From the NCBI GenBank assembly GCA_963827605.1, contig CAWHBK010000004.1, positions 647,201 through 711,200 on the forward strand: a stretch of 64,000 nt of DNA. Reading direction: 5' to 3'. The translations under genes were made by a program, and so were the position numbers. The notes under the pieces are model-generated. The model ran no database searches. It was not told where the DNA came from and saw nothing but the letters and a program-made list of their open reading frames with translations. The number at the start of each line of letters is the position of its first letter. Position 1 is the first letter of the stretch. Positions 55,434-64,000 of the stretch are shown piece by piece. Source of the stretch: DSYU01 sp963827605 (GTDB taxonomy: Bacteria > Chloroflexota > Anaerolineae > Anaerolineales > Anaerolineaceae).

Positions 55434-56281
55434 ACGGTCCTCCGTCTGCGGGGATTGGCAATCTCATCCAGGCCAATGGATATCAACACCAGGGAGGTAA
55501 GGGTCAACACGATTACCGCTACCGGTTCGAGGATCCACCACCACAGGCCAAGCAGGAAGGCTGAGTAGTAGTTTACGTAGAACAGCGTCATACCCATGGT
55601 CGGCTCGCGGCGGCTGCCGATGCCCAGGGCTTCCAGACCCAATGAAGACATGATGCCGCCATATACGGATGTGGACAGGCTCATGACCAGGAAGGGGGCC
55701 AGGTTGGGGACCAGTTCTTTCATGATGATCTCAAAACCGCCCATCCCACCCAGCTTGGCCATCATCACGAAGGGGCGTTCACGCATGGAAAGCACCTGGG
55801 CGCGGATGGCGCGCGCCGAGCCGGCCCAGGAGACGATCGAAACGATCAACCCCATTTCCACCACTCCAAGGGTGATGTTTTTGAATGTGGTGGCGATGAG
55901 CATCAGGATCAGGAAGCTGGGAATGGTCAGGTACACATCGATCAGCGAGGTAATGATGGTGTCGAGGATACCGCCCACATACCCGGCGACAAAGCCGAGC
56001 ACGATGCCAACACCCAGGCCAATGGCCCCAGAAATTGCGCCGATCTCTAGCGTCAGGCCGGTGCCCATAATCATCATCGCCAAAAGGTCACGTCCCTGTG
56101 AATCGGTCCCAAAGGGAAATTGCGCGCTGGGCGGCTGGTTGATATTGATTGTCTGCTTGTAGGCGGCGCCTGGATCAATAAATATCCGGCCGACAAAAGT
56201 AAACAAAATCAGGACCACTAAAATTCCCAGCCCGACCCCTAACATGGGGTTTCGTTTTACGTATTCGAAGAAACCTTTCAT
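55430..56281 (-). CDS. Peptide ABC importer permease, DppC-like
   Basis: 283 residues. An N-terminal helix (about 13-35) and a short extracytoplasmic loop with FPFGTDSQGRDLLAMM (the DppC entry motif) precede five helices of the BPD_transp_1 domain, with the coupling loop RAIRAQVLSMRERPFVMMAKLGGMG. It forms one half of the dipeptide/oligopeptide channel. This is the only gene of the dpp cluster without any visible frameshift. It overlaps dppD by 4 bases and follows dppB by 5. Confidence 0.93.
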   Translation of the reverse strand: MKGFFEYVKRNPMLGVGLGILVVLILFTFVGRIFIDPGAAYKQTININQPPSAQFPFGTDSQGRDLLAMMIMGTGLTLEIGAISGAIGLGVGIVLGFVAGYVGGILDTIITSLIDVYLTIPSFLILMLIATTFKNITLGVVEMGLIVSIVSWAGSARAIRAQVLSMRERPFVMMAKLGGMGGFEIIMKELVPNLAPFLVMSLSTSVYGGIMSSLGLEALGIGSRREPTMGMTLFYVNYYSAFLLGLWWWILEPVAVIVLTLTSLVLISIGLDEIANPRRRRTV

Positions 56282-56286
56282 CGCGG

Positions 56287-57305
56287 CTATCCTTTCTGCG
56301 CCCGGTATGTAATGCGCGGATCCAGGAGCGGGTAGATCAGATCCACAATGAAGGTGGCCAAGGCAATGCTCATCACCATGATGATGACGATGCCGTAAAG
56401 CAGGAAGTAGTCAAACTGGCCAATGGCTGCGCCTAATGTATTGCCAATGCCGTTGTAGTTGAAGTAGGTTTCTGCCACCGCAGCGCCAGTGATGATGAAG
56501 CCCAGGCGCAGCGCCAGACCGGTGACGGAAGGCAGCATCGCATTGCGCATCAGGTAGCGGAAGAAGATGCGCGAACTCTTCAGACCGCGCGCCTCGGCAA
56601 AGGTGGCGTAATCTTCCCCTTCCACGGTCACCATCATCGCGCGCATGCCCAGGGCCCAGTTGGAAGCTTCCACGATAACAATGGTTATCATGGGCAGAAA
56701 TGGCGTGCTTGGCATAATCCAGGACGAACTTCATGCTGCCCCAGTTTTCTTGTAAGATCCTGGGAATACGCGCCGCCCATGGGAGCCATTTTCAAACGGA
56801 AAGCGATGAAGTAAATCAAAACCAGAGCCACCAGGAACTGGGGTACCGAAGAAAAGACCAGCAGAGGGGGTACGAGGATGTTGCTTAACCACGAAGGCGT
56901 CTTGTTCCAACCTAACAAGGCGCCCAGTAACACTCCCAGGATAAACGCGACCGTAATGCCTACAACCACAAATGGCAGCGTCATGCGACCGCGAGCGATG
57001 ATGATTTCCATTACGGTACGGGGATAGTTATAGATCGAGTAGCCGAAATCCAGACGCAGAACGTTCCCCAGATAGGTAAGGTACTGCTGCCAGAGGGGCT
57101 TATCCAGTCCAAACAGGGACGTATATTTATTCATCATCAAAGTAGCATCGGCCTGTTTGCGACCCTGGCTGGCGATCTGCTGGGTCATCATTTCTTTGAT
57201 CGGGTCGCGCCCGGTCAGGTGGGGCAAGATAAAGTTTATGCTGGCAGCCGTCCAAATCACCATAAACAAGAAGAACACGCGTCGGATCAGGTAATTTAAT
57301 CGCAT
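56287..57305 (-). CDS. Peptide ABC importer permease, DppB-like, two frameshifts
   Basis: Joined frames give about 338 residues. MRLNYLIRRVFFLFMVIW (first helix), a loop with TSLFGLDKPLWQQYLTYLGNVLRLDFG, and the permease core starting at MTLPFVVVGITVAFILG. The reading then shifts near 56740 (SMKFVLDYAKHAI) and near 56700 (PMITIVIVEASNWALGMRAMM), and ends with the coupling-loop region YATFAEARGLKSSRIFFRYLMRNAMLPSV and terminal helices. All helices are present when joined, so sequence error is likely. It is followed by dppC after 5 bases. Confidence 0.85.
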
Positions 57306-57403
57306 GTCTTAGTCTCCATCGCTAGCGGAATTCTGGTCGTGCTCGCAAAATCAAAATGAGGATCCGTGAAAATTCCATACACTATCACTTGCAAAAATTG
57401 GCG

Positions 57404-57431
57404 CAGGGGGCCTGAGCGCTCAGGCCCCCTG
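57404..57431 (-). terminator. 28-bp palindrome between the dppA- and dppB-like genes
   Basis: A perfect loop-less palindrome centred on GAGCGCTC. On the minus strand CGCCA and then TTTTT follow it within about 10 bases. It probably cuts transcription after the binding-protein gene, keeping binding protein in excess over permease. Confidence 0.7.
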
Positions 57432-57487
57432 ACCAGATCTACCTTATTGGAACATTTCGATCGGCATCAATACTCTCTGTGAAGAGG

Positions 57488-59391
57488 TTATGCGCCGGAC
57501 GCCTTCAGCCCAAGGACTACCTGCAATGCGGTCAGGTGCCAGAGGGCCGAGTTCATGTAGGGGTTCTCAGCATTCGGCCAGTTCTTCCAGTAGGCGTTGT
57601 TGACCGGAATACGGTGGAACCACTGTACCACCGGGCAGTCGGGCAGTTCCTGGTAATAGATTTCCATGCCCTTCTTGAACAGATCCTTCATCTTCGGATC
57701 GTCCATGGCGGTCTTGTTCATCTCATCGGTGACAGCCTTGAAGTCGTCATTCTACCAGCGGGTGATGTTGCCCCAATCCTGCTCGCCCATCTTTAGAGGC
57801 GCATTGTAGTAGAGCATGAAGGTATCATACGGGTCTATGGTAGCGCCACCATGACCAAAGAGGAACATGGAAGCACGGCCATCTACCTTGGCGGCCCAGA
57901 CATCGGGCGGGTTCTTGTGTTCGCAAGCAAAGCCGGCGGCGCGGAGCTGCTCCGCAATAATCGGGGCAATATCACCGAACAGCGGGACCGCTGCGTAGAG
58001 GTTGGCATCCGGCCGGACGCCATCTTTGTCCACCCAGAAGCCTTCCTTGTCCTTGGTGAAGCCTGCTTCGGTCATCAACGCAGCGCTTTTTTCCAGGTTG
58101 AATTCGAGAACGTTGTACTTGTCGGTGACATCCTTAATGCCAGCCATGTACTCGTCGAGCTTCTTGAATTCAGGGAAAGGTGAGTTCGCAACTTTGCCGG
58201 CGCCAGCCCAACCGACATCCACCAGGGTCTGCTGGTTGAGCGCGTACGCGATGGCCCAGCGGACTTTCGGATTATCAAACGGGGGTTTCATCGTGCAGAA
58301 CTGCACCGAGATCGGCCACCAGTCGGTGTAACCGTAAGGCGGTTTATTGCCGTCCAGCTGTCGATATGATCGGCGGCCTGGGCCAGCAGGCTGGTGACAA
58401 CCAGCGGGCGCAGGTCGAGCGACTGATCGATTTCGTTGTTGATCAGCTGCTGCGCGGCCAGGGTGTCGTTGGTGAAGGGCTGAACGCGGAAGCGCCAAAT
58501 GTCCGGGTACTCGGCTACGAAACCGGTTTCAACCGCCCACCAGGTGGGGCGCAGGTCAAAGTTGGTAACCTGATCGTTGGACTCGCCCACACCGTAAGGG
58601 CCGGTGGAAACGGGCCATCCCTTGGCTACATCGAAGAACATCGCCTGAGACAGCTCCTCATCCTTCATCTGACCGTAGATGTGGCTGGGCTGAATGGCAG
58701 TGTCGTCGCCCAGGTCAAAGCGGAAGGTCAGGCTCTTGAAGAAGAAGCGCCAATCGGGCTGCTTGAGGGTGACTTTCAGGGTAACATCATCTACCGCTTC
58801 AGCCTTCTCCAGCTCGGCCTTGTACGTGCCGGCGCGGTTCAGGCCATCAACCCGCTTGAGGGTTTCCATGGACCAGGCAACGTCTTTGGCAGTGAAGGGC
58901 GTGCCGTCACTCCACTTGATGCCCTTGCGGAAGGTGATCGTGCACTCCGAGGCATCTTCATTGTACTTGTAGCTCTCGGCCAACCACATGTAGGTCTTGT
59001 CGGCATGGGCAGCATAGAAAGCGCCCGGTTCGTACAGGAGGGCATTCCCAATCTGGTGGTTATAAGCAGACGGGTACGCGCCATGGTTGCCGGCTGGGAC
59101 GGCGCCATACGAATAAACCAGGGTGCGATTGCGAGGGACATCGCCAATCGGCCAGGTCGTCGGGTGGGTTGGTTCCGCAGCTTTTGGGACATCCGTCGGC
59201 TTTGTTTCGGCCGGCTTATTTTCGACTGGTGCAGCGGCCGCTGTCGTAGCGGTGGGCTGTGCGGCTGGTTCGGCCGGCTTGTTTTCTACTGGCGCAACGG
59301 CGGGAGTAGCCTGCTGGCAAGCAGTGAGTACGGTGCCGGCAACAACAGCCCCAGAAATGCGCAAAAATTCCCTACGGGAAATACTGGACAT
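57488..59391 (-). CDS. Peptide-binding lipoprotein (SBP family 5), one frameshift and one internal stop
   Basis: Joined, about 634 residues. The signal has SRREFLRISG and lipobox TVLTAC, a Tat-type lipoprotein signal. An Ala/Pro/Thr/Lys linker follows, then the SBP_bac_5 domain with SECTITFRKGIKWSDGTPFTAKDVAWSMETL. A frameshift near 58357 (in HIDSW/DGNKPPYGYTDWW) joins to PPFDNPKVRWAIAYALNQQTLVD. An in-frame TAG at about 57752-57754 (after NITRW) precedes NDDFKAVTDEMNKTAMDDP and the C-terminus. It binds peptides or similar ligands for the permeases next to it. AAGGAGAAG precedes the ATG. Confidence 0.87.
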
Positions 59392-59774
59392 TTTCTTCTC
59401 CTTGTGAATGCCTTGAAATGGTTCTTAATGCATAAGGAATAGAGAGTCGGGTATGAAGACGTTTTCTTTTATTCTTGCGGTCCTCAACCTCCTTTCTTCA
59501 TCTGGTTCAAATACCAGTCATCAGGCCATCTGCCAATAAACTGCTGCACAAAGTGAGTCTATCGAGAGACTGACTACAGCAAGGCCGGAAAGTCCTGATT
59601 TCTTGAAGGTACCACCTTCCTGGTGATGATTAAATATCTACGAATCGCCAGAGAAAACAATCTGCTTCACTGTTATAGCACACCTCTCATGTTTAGACAT
59701 ATATTTTAGAGACTCTTTCATTCAATTTTGTAGCCTTTTATCCAGTGCTTTTGCGTCATGAAGCCTTTTATCAA
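59392..59774 (-). promoter_or_regulatory. Leader/promoter region of the dpp operon
   Basis: No gene here. On the minus strand TTGAAT (59725-59720), a 16-base spacer and TATATG (59703-59698) make a plausible promoter. That leaves a leader of about 300 bases before the binding-protein gene, AT-rich and with several short inverted repeats, including GGAAGGTACCACC near 59606. I could not assign a riboswitch class. Confidence 0.4.
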
Positions 59775-59811
59775 AAAACACGATCCGGCTGGGCTGCTCG
59801 GATCGTGTTTT
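59775..59811 (-). terminator. Terminator after the SDR gene
   Basis: A 13-bp stem (59775-59787 with 59799-59811) with an 11-base loop lies 9 bases beyond the SDR stop. On the minus strand it runs into a T-rich stretch. Confidence 0.85.
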
Positions 59812-59819
59812 GAAACAGG

Positions 59820-60554
59820 TTATATCTGGTATTGGGGCGGACTGAGCTGGGCTGTGATACCACCATCTACATAGATTATTTGCCCGTTGATGTAACTGGC
59901 ATCGTCGGACGCCAGGAAGGCTACCACCGAGCCAATCTCCATGGGCATGCCCAGACGATTGGCCGGGATGCGCCGGGCATACTCTTGCATTTTCGGGTGA
60001 TCGAGCGGCATACGGTTCTCGGTATAAATTGCACCGGGGGCGATCGCATTTACGCGGATGCCGTGCTGCGCCAGCTCAATGCCCATGACCCTGGTCATCG
60101 AGTCCAACGCACCCTTGGTCGCATCGTATGGCAGGCCGGGGAAATGCGCGCGCAGCCCACCCACCGAGCTGATATGAATGATGCTGCCGCGGCCTTTTTC
60201 GCGCAGGATGCGGGCGGCCTGGGATGAGCAAAAGAAAGGTCCCTTAACGTTGGTGTTCAGCTCTTCTTCTATCATTTCTTCGCTGACATCAAAAAAGGGA
60301 ACTCTATGCAGATTGGCCGCATTGTTGACCAGCAGGTCCAGCGTGCCAAAGGCATCCAGGGTTTCTTTGAATAAACGGTCGACATCTTCCTTGCGACCGA
60401 TATCCCCCTGGACGGCCAGGGCTTCGCAACCCAGTGTTTTAAGCTCCCGAGCAACGGTCTGGACGGTCTCTTCCGTCCGCGCGTTTACAACCACCTTCAT
60501 GCCCTCGCGGGCCAGGCGGATGGCAATGCCTTTGCCAATACCCTTTCCACCCAA
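59820..60554 (-). CDS. SDR-family oxidoreductase, 5' end missing
   Basis: The frame begins in the Rossmann motif (GGKGIGKGIAIRLAREG), so about 10-20 N-terminal residues are missing. The rest is complete: VVVNARTEETV, DLLVNNAANLHR, IIHISSVGG (catalytic Ser), YDATKGALDS (YxxxK pair), IRVNAIAPGAIYTE and ASYINGQIIYVDGG. It is a classical NAD(P)-dependent short-chain dehydrogenase of unknown substrate. The coding stops making sense upstream at an AAGCTT site (60553-60558), where unrelated sequence begins. The gene is therefore cut by a junction rather than by natural truncation, in my view. Confidence 0.88.
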   Translation of the reverse strand: MGGKGIGKGIAIRLAREGMKVVVNARTEETVQTVARELKTLGCEALAVQGDIGRKEDVDRLFKETLDAFGTLDLLVNNAANLHRVPFFDVSEEMIEEELNTNVKGPFFCSSQAARILREKGRGSIIHISSVGGLRAHFPGLPYDATKGALDSMTRVMGIELAQHGIRVNAIAPGAIYTENRMPLDHPKMQEYARRIPANRLGMPMEIGSVVAFLASDDASYINGQIIYVDGGITAQLSPPQYQI

Positions 60555-60558
60555 GCTT
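60553..60558. other. HindIII-site junction between two unrelated sequences
   Basis: AAGCTT marks the exact point where the SDR gene loses its 5' end. To the left are Chloroflexi-like genes; to the right are a Proteobacteria-like copper cluster and small unrelated genes. No direct repeat or inverted terminal repeat is seen at the join. Ligation or mis-assembly at a HindIII end is the simplest reading. Confidence 0.65.
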
Positions 60559-60641
60559 CGCGGAGTGCATTAAATCGAAGCCGACCGTAACGACAACTTC
60601 GATCATCGGCCCGGACGCCATGTAGAGAGAAGGGAAAATCC

Positions 60642-61010
60642 ATGAACGCCGAAAAAGACGACGACGAAAAACTCGAGGATTATGCCGTCGACGTGCGTGA
60701 ACTAAGGGGAGTGCACGAGCACTTGGTCGCCAAGAGAAGCGAAATTGAGGTTCTGATAGCGGAGGAGCAAAACCTAGGTCCGGTGGAAGCAATGTCCGGT
60801 CCCGCCTACGAGCGCCTGAAATCCCAAGTGGATCAACTCCTCGAGGAGTGGGAGAACGAGAAAACAGAAGCCGGTCGTGCCGCTACGGGGTCTGTGGCCT
60901 TCAACAAGCTGGCACAGGAGCACTTCGACCTCGAGCAACAAATCCTCGATGCCGAGGACGAACAAGTCGAGGAGGCGACGAAGCATCCATTCGAGCATCC
61001 GCTCCGTTGA
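60642..61010 (+). CDS. Small acidic helical protein, function unknown
   Basis: 122 residues, strongly acidic, mostly predicted helix or coiled coil: KRSEIEVLIAEEQ, YERLKSQVDQLLEEWENEK and QQILDAEDEQVEEA. No membrane segment, Cys or recognised motif. AAGGGA precedes the ATG. It lies just to the right of the HindIII junction, so it likely belongs to a different organism from the first 60.5 kb. Confidence 0.55.
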   Translation: MNAEKDDDEKLEDYAVDVRELRGVHEHLVAKRSEIEVLIAEEQNLGPVEAMSGPAYERLKSQVDQLLEEWENEKTEAGRAATGSVAFNKLAQEHFDLEQQILDAEDEQVEEATKHPFEHPLR

Positions 61011-61235
61011 TGACAACTCGCCACTAAGAACTCATTGGGGCGTCGGCTTCGGCCTTCATCGGAAGGCCTCAAAGCGGCCGCAGGCTTGGACTACCGTGGC
61101 TGGGTATGAAGCTCAAATCCACCGCCCGCCGCTTGTCATCTTACGCCCCCTCATCTGCTGGAGCGGGCCAGCTGATGGTGGCACTTCCGGCTGGCGCTGA
61201 GTTCTCTCATCAGGATTGCAAAAATGGAGAGCAAA

Positions 61236-61586
61236 ATGTCCGTCATGACCAGATCGTTGGAAGGTGCTTGGCAGATAACTTACGACAACGAGGCTAAACA
61301 GCTCCTTATCGTGGGGAGTTCCGGGGAACGCTTGTCGGTCAATGCATTTCTGGCCTTGAACGAAGGCACGGCAGCGGAGGAACTCGAAGGCCTGATCGTA
61401 GACATGTTCTCGAACACGCCAGAGGACGTTAACGGGGCCTCGGGAATTCCAGAAGCGTGGGGTCTAACCGCTAGTCGAGTTCGACGTTTCGTCAAGCGGA
61501 GCGCGTTGCTCACGACGGACACCGAGGACAGGCTCATGGCCGCCGCGGCGATCGTGGGCCTCAGCAGCATGCCGAAGACGGGATAG
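61236..61586 (+). CDS. Small unknown protein, C-terminus doubtful
   Basis: The ATG at 61236 has GGAG upstream. The first about 70 residues (SLEGAWQITYDNEAKQLLIVGSSGERLS...) look like a real small domain; I do not recognise it. From about 61450 the frame runs antisense to the copper ATPase C-terminus, where only one strand can be coding at normal density. The true end is probably near 61440 or lost to a frameshift. A GAATTC site lies at 61443-61448. Confidence 0.35.
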   Translation: MSVMTRSLEGAWQITYDNEAKQLLIVGSSGERLSVNAFLALNEGTAAEELEGLIVDMFSNTPEDVNGASGIPEAWGLTASRVRRFVKRSALLTTDTEDRLMAAAAIVGLSSMPKTG

Positions 61587-63748
61587 AGCACGCCCGCGGC
61601 GATGGGCACGCCGAGCGCGTTGTAGACAAAGGCGAAAAAGATATTCTGCTTGATGTTGCGCATCGTTGCGCGGCGAGGGCGCGCCCGCGCGATGCCACGG
61701 AGATCGCCCTTGACCAGCGTCAGTACCCGCGCTCTCCATGGCCACGTCCGTCCCGGTGCCCATGGCAATGCCCACGTCGGCTTGCGCCAGCGCTGGCGCA
61801 TCGTTGATGCCGTCGCCGGCCATGGCCACGACCGCCCCTGGCGCTGCAGTTCGGCGATCAGATCGAGCTTCTTTCTGGCCGTAACCTCGGCGCACCTCGT
61901 CAATGCAGAGGCTCGATGCGACGGCCATCGCCGTGGTGGGATTCACCGGTCACCAGGACGATCTTGAGCCCGAGCTTGTGAAGCTCGCGAGCGCCTGGGG
62001 GTGGACGGCTTTATCGGATCGGAGACGGCAAGGAGGCCCACGAGCGTGCCCTCGCTACCGAACAGCATCACCGTCTCGCCGTTCATCGCCGCTGTTCGGC
62101 GACTTGGCGAGAAGTGCGATGTGGATAGTAGCGTTTTGCAGCAGCAGCGCGTTGCCGAGGAGCGCCGTACGGCCTCGTCGTTCCCTTGCCGCCCTGACCG
62201 GTAGCGGTGGAAAAATCCGTGACCTTGGGCACCGTCAAGCCCGCGCTTCGGCGCCGCACGGGATCGCATCGGCCAGCGGATGCTCGCTGCTGATTTCAAG
62301 CCATGCCGCAAGGCGCAACACCTCGTCCTGGGTAAGCCCGGCGCCGCCACGACCCCGGTGACGTCGGCTTGCCCACGGTGAGCGTCCCGGTTTTATCGAT
62401 AACGAGTGTGTCAACCGCGCGAGCCGTTCAACCGCCTCGGCGTTGCGCACAAGCACGCCCCCTTGCGCGCCGCGCGTGGCCACGGTAATCGAGAACGGCG
62501 TGGCCAGCCCGAGCGCGCAAGGGCACGCGATGATGAGCACGCTCACCGCATCGACCATCGCATAGGCGAGCGCCGGTGAAGGCCCGAAGATCAGCCAGGC
62601 AATGAAGGCGATCACCGCAACGAGGATCACCGCCGGCACGAAATAGCCTGACACTTTATCGGCGAGAGCCTGAATGGGTGCGCGCGAGCGCTGCGCTTGC
62701 GCCACCATCTCGACCACTTGCGCGAGCGTCGTCTCGGCGCCGGTGCGGTCGACGCGCATGTCGAAGCTGCCGGTGCCGTTCAGCGTGCCGCCGGTGACGC
62801 GCTCGCCTGCCACCTTCTCGACCGGGACGGGCTCGCCGGTCAGCATGGATTCATCGACCGAGCTTCTGCCTTCAGTCACCGTGCCATCGATCGGCACCTT
62901 GTCGCCGGGCCGCACCCGCAACACATCGCTCGACCCTGATCTGCGGCAAGCTCCACCGTCTCGGTCTTGCCGTTCTTTTCCACGCGCAACGCCGTCTTAG
63001 GAGCAAGATCGAGCGCGCGGGATGGCGCCGCCGGTGCGCTCGCGCGCGCGCAACTCGAGCACCTGACCGATTCGAGGACGGAGGCTACGATGACGGCGGC
63101 GGCCTCGTAATAGACTGGCACAAGCCCGTGAGCATCGGCCATGGAGGCGGGGAACAGGCCGGGGGCGAGAGTGGCGACGACGCTGTAGAGAAACGCCGCC
63201 CGGTGCCGATGGCGATGAGGGTGAACATGTTGAGGCGGCCTGAGCGAGGGGCCGATATCCCAACCGCGCACGAAGAACGGCCAGCCGCAGTACAAGACCG
63301 CTGGAATGGCGATCAGCAATTGCAGCCATTGCTTGGCGCTCGCCGAGAGGAAGGGGAGGAGATCGATGCCGAAGACATGGCGTCCATGTCGAGGGCGAGC
63401 AACGCGAGCGAAAGCGGCACGGCAATGGTGAGCCGCCGGGTGAAATCGATCAGTCCGGATTGTCGGTGATCTCCGGGGGGACGCCCATTGGCTCGAGCGC
63501 CATGCCGCAGATCGGGCAGTGGCCAGGCCCTTCCTTTACGATCTCAGGGATGCATCGGGCAGGTGTAGAGCGTGCCCTGCGGCAGCGGCTCCGCCTCGCC
63601 CTTCTTGGTCAAATAGCGCTCGGGGTCCGCTGCGAACTTGGTATGGCAGCCTTGCGAGGCAGAACCAGTAGGTCTCGCCGCGATGTTCGAAGCTCGGCCC
63701 GCGCGCGCCGATATCGACCTTCATCCCGCATACGGGGTCGGTGGCCAT
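61475..63748 (-). CDS. Copper-type P1B ATPase with YHS and heavy-metal domains, many frameshifts
   Basis: Pieces in three frames form one P-type ATPase. In order: YHS domain from ATG 63748 (DPVCGMKVDIGARGP, GETYWFC), a heavy-metal-binding segment (TLYTCPMHP, then GPGHCPICGMALEP near 63490), membrane helices, LTGEPVPVEK (actuator, near 62845), ACPCALG in the sixth helix (near 62510), DKTGT phosphorylation site (near 62395), HPLADAI (near 62270), GDGINDAPALAQADVGIAMG (near 61790) and terminal helices. CPC marks a Cu+/Ag+ exporter. About ten frame changes interrupt it, so the sequence is poor or the gene is dead. Composition and layout suggest a proteobacterial origin. The 3' limit is approximate. 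Confidence 0.85.
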
Positions 63749-63861
63749 GTGCGCGGCGCTTCTCGGTCATCTCGGCTGTGTCGTGGTGCATCGCGGATGG
63801 GCTCTTCCTAGGCGGGAACTTGATAGTGTAATGGATTTGGCCGCTGTCGCGCCTCGGATCA

Positions 63862-63978
63862 ATGGGTAATAAGACCGTGAAGCATCGTGGCTGGATGGTT
63901 GGGATCGCGCTGCTTGCCGCCCTGGCAGCGGGACTGGGGGCTGGGTACGTTATCTGGGGCTGGCCGCCAGATTGGTGA
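63862..63978 (+). CDS. N-terminus of a probable efflux periplasmic adaptor (fragment)
   Basis: The frame starts MGNKTVKHRGWMVGIA and gives one N-terminal signal anchor (about residues 10-31), then GWPPDW and a TGA. Only 38 residues are read before the stop, 22 bases from the window end. Position beside a copper P-type ATPase, divergently oriented, and the short basic start plus helix fit a CusB/HlyD-type adaptor of a copper efflux system, with a frameshift causing the stop. This is inference from context. Confidence 0.35.
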   Translation: MGNKTVKHRGWMVGIALLAALAAGLGAGYVIWGWPPDW

Positions 63979-64000
63979 CGTCGCGCGCATACCAATCTGG

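Noticed and set aside
59606..59618. GGTGGTACC on the minus strand, resembling a T-box core, upstream of the dppA-like gene
   Set aside because: It is part of a small palindrome (GAAGGTACC...), lacks stem I and a following terminator, and a peptide importer is not a usual T-box target.
61106..61297. 63-codon plus-strand frame right of the junction
   Set aside because: Overlaps a better-supported frame with its own ribosome site and shows no domain or typical start.

Overview
The window looks like a contig of an uncultured Chloroflexi bacterium, probably Anaerolineae-like. I infer this from typical content: thrS behind a T-box, infC with an AUU start, groESL under a CIRCE operator, several Thr/Pro-linker lipoproteins, TPR and WD40 proteins, a kinase with a PD40 propeller, nucleoside and peptide ABC importers, and a GH5 glycosidase. 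No rRNA, CRISPR array, integrase or transposase was seen.

Layout. 0-5 kb: lipid kinase, a frame-damaged ABC-F ATPase, a VWA protein and tRNA-Ser. 5-9 kb: Ser/Thr kinase with a sensor propeller, convergent with a double-FHA protein; then tRNA-Val and a T-box leading into thrS (9-11 kb). 11-16 kb: the translation cluster infC ... rpmI-rplT, split by a polysaccharide deacetylase and a GT39-like mannosyltransferase. 16-19 kb: macro domain hydrolase, SpoU methyltransferase, DUF711 protein. 19-26 kb (minus strand): Thr/Pro-linker protein, PpiC lipoprotein, groESL, two membrane-anchored TPR proteins; then a hairpin-rich spacer. 26-28 kb: trmD and an MFS transporter.

28.3-35.3 kb (minus strand) is the most interesting part: a compact three-gene operon, CHAT protease-FGE fusion -> SIR2-like protein -> membrane-anchored nSTAND NTPase with a long WD40 array. 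It reads like a bacterial conflict (immune / regulated cell-death) module with two candidate effectors and one large sensor.

35.6-42.4 kb: BMP-family nucleoside importer operon ending in an NBR1-Ig lipoprotein. 42.4-45 kb: mannonate dehydratase-like enzyme and a GH5 lipoprotein. 45-51 kb: a MacAB/Lol-like system with adaptor, one double-FtsX permease and two ATPases, one fused to an AbrB domain. 51.6-59.4 kb: B12-radical SAM gene and a dipeptide-type ABC importer; nearly every gene here carries single-base frameshifts. 59.8-60.55 kb: an SDR cut off at a HindIII site.

60.56-64 kb does not match the rest. It holds a YHS/heavy-metal-domain copper P-type ATPase with many frameshifts and the start of a probable efflux adaptor, resembling Proteobacteria. 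The switch occurs exactly at AAGCTT inside the SDR gene, so a cloning or assembly chimera is more likely than a natural insertion. Frameshifts cluster at 1.7-3.6, 27.4 and 51.6-64 kb and mostly affect short G/C runs, which suggests sequence error rather than gene decay.
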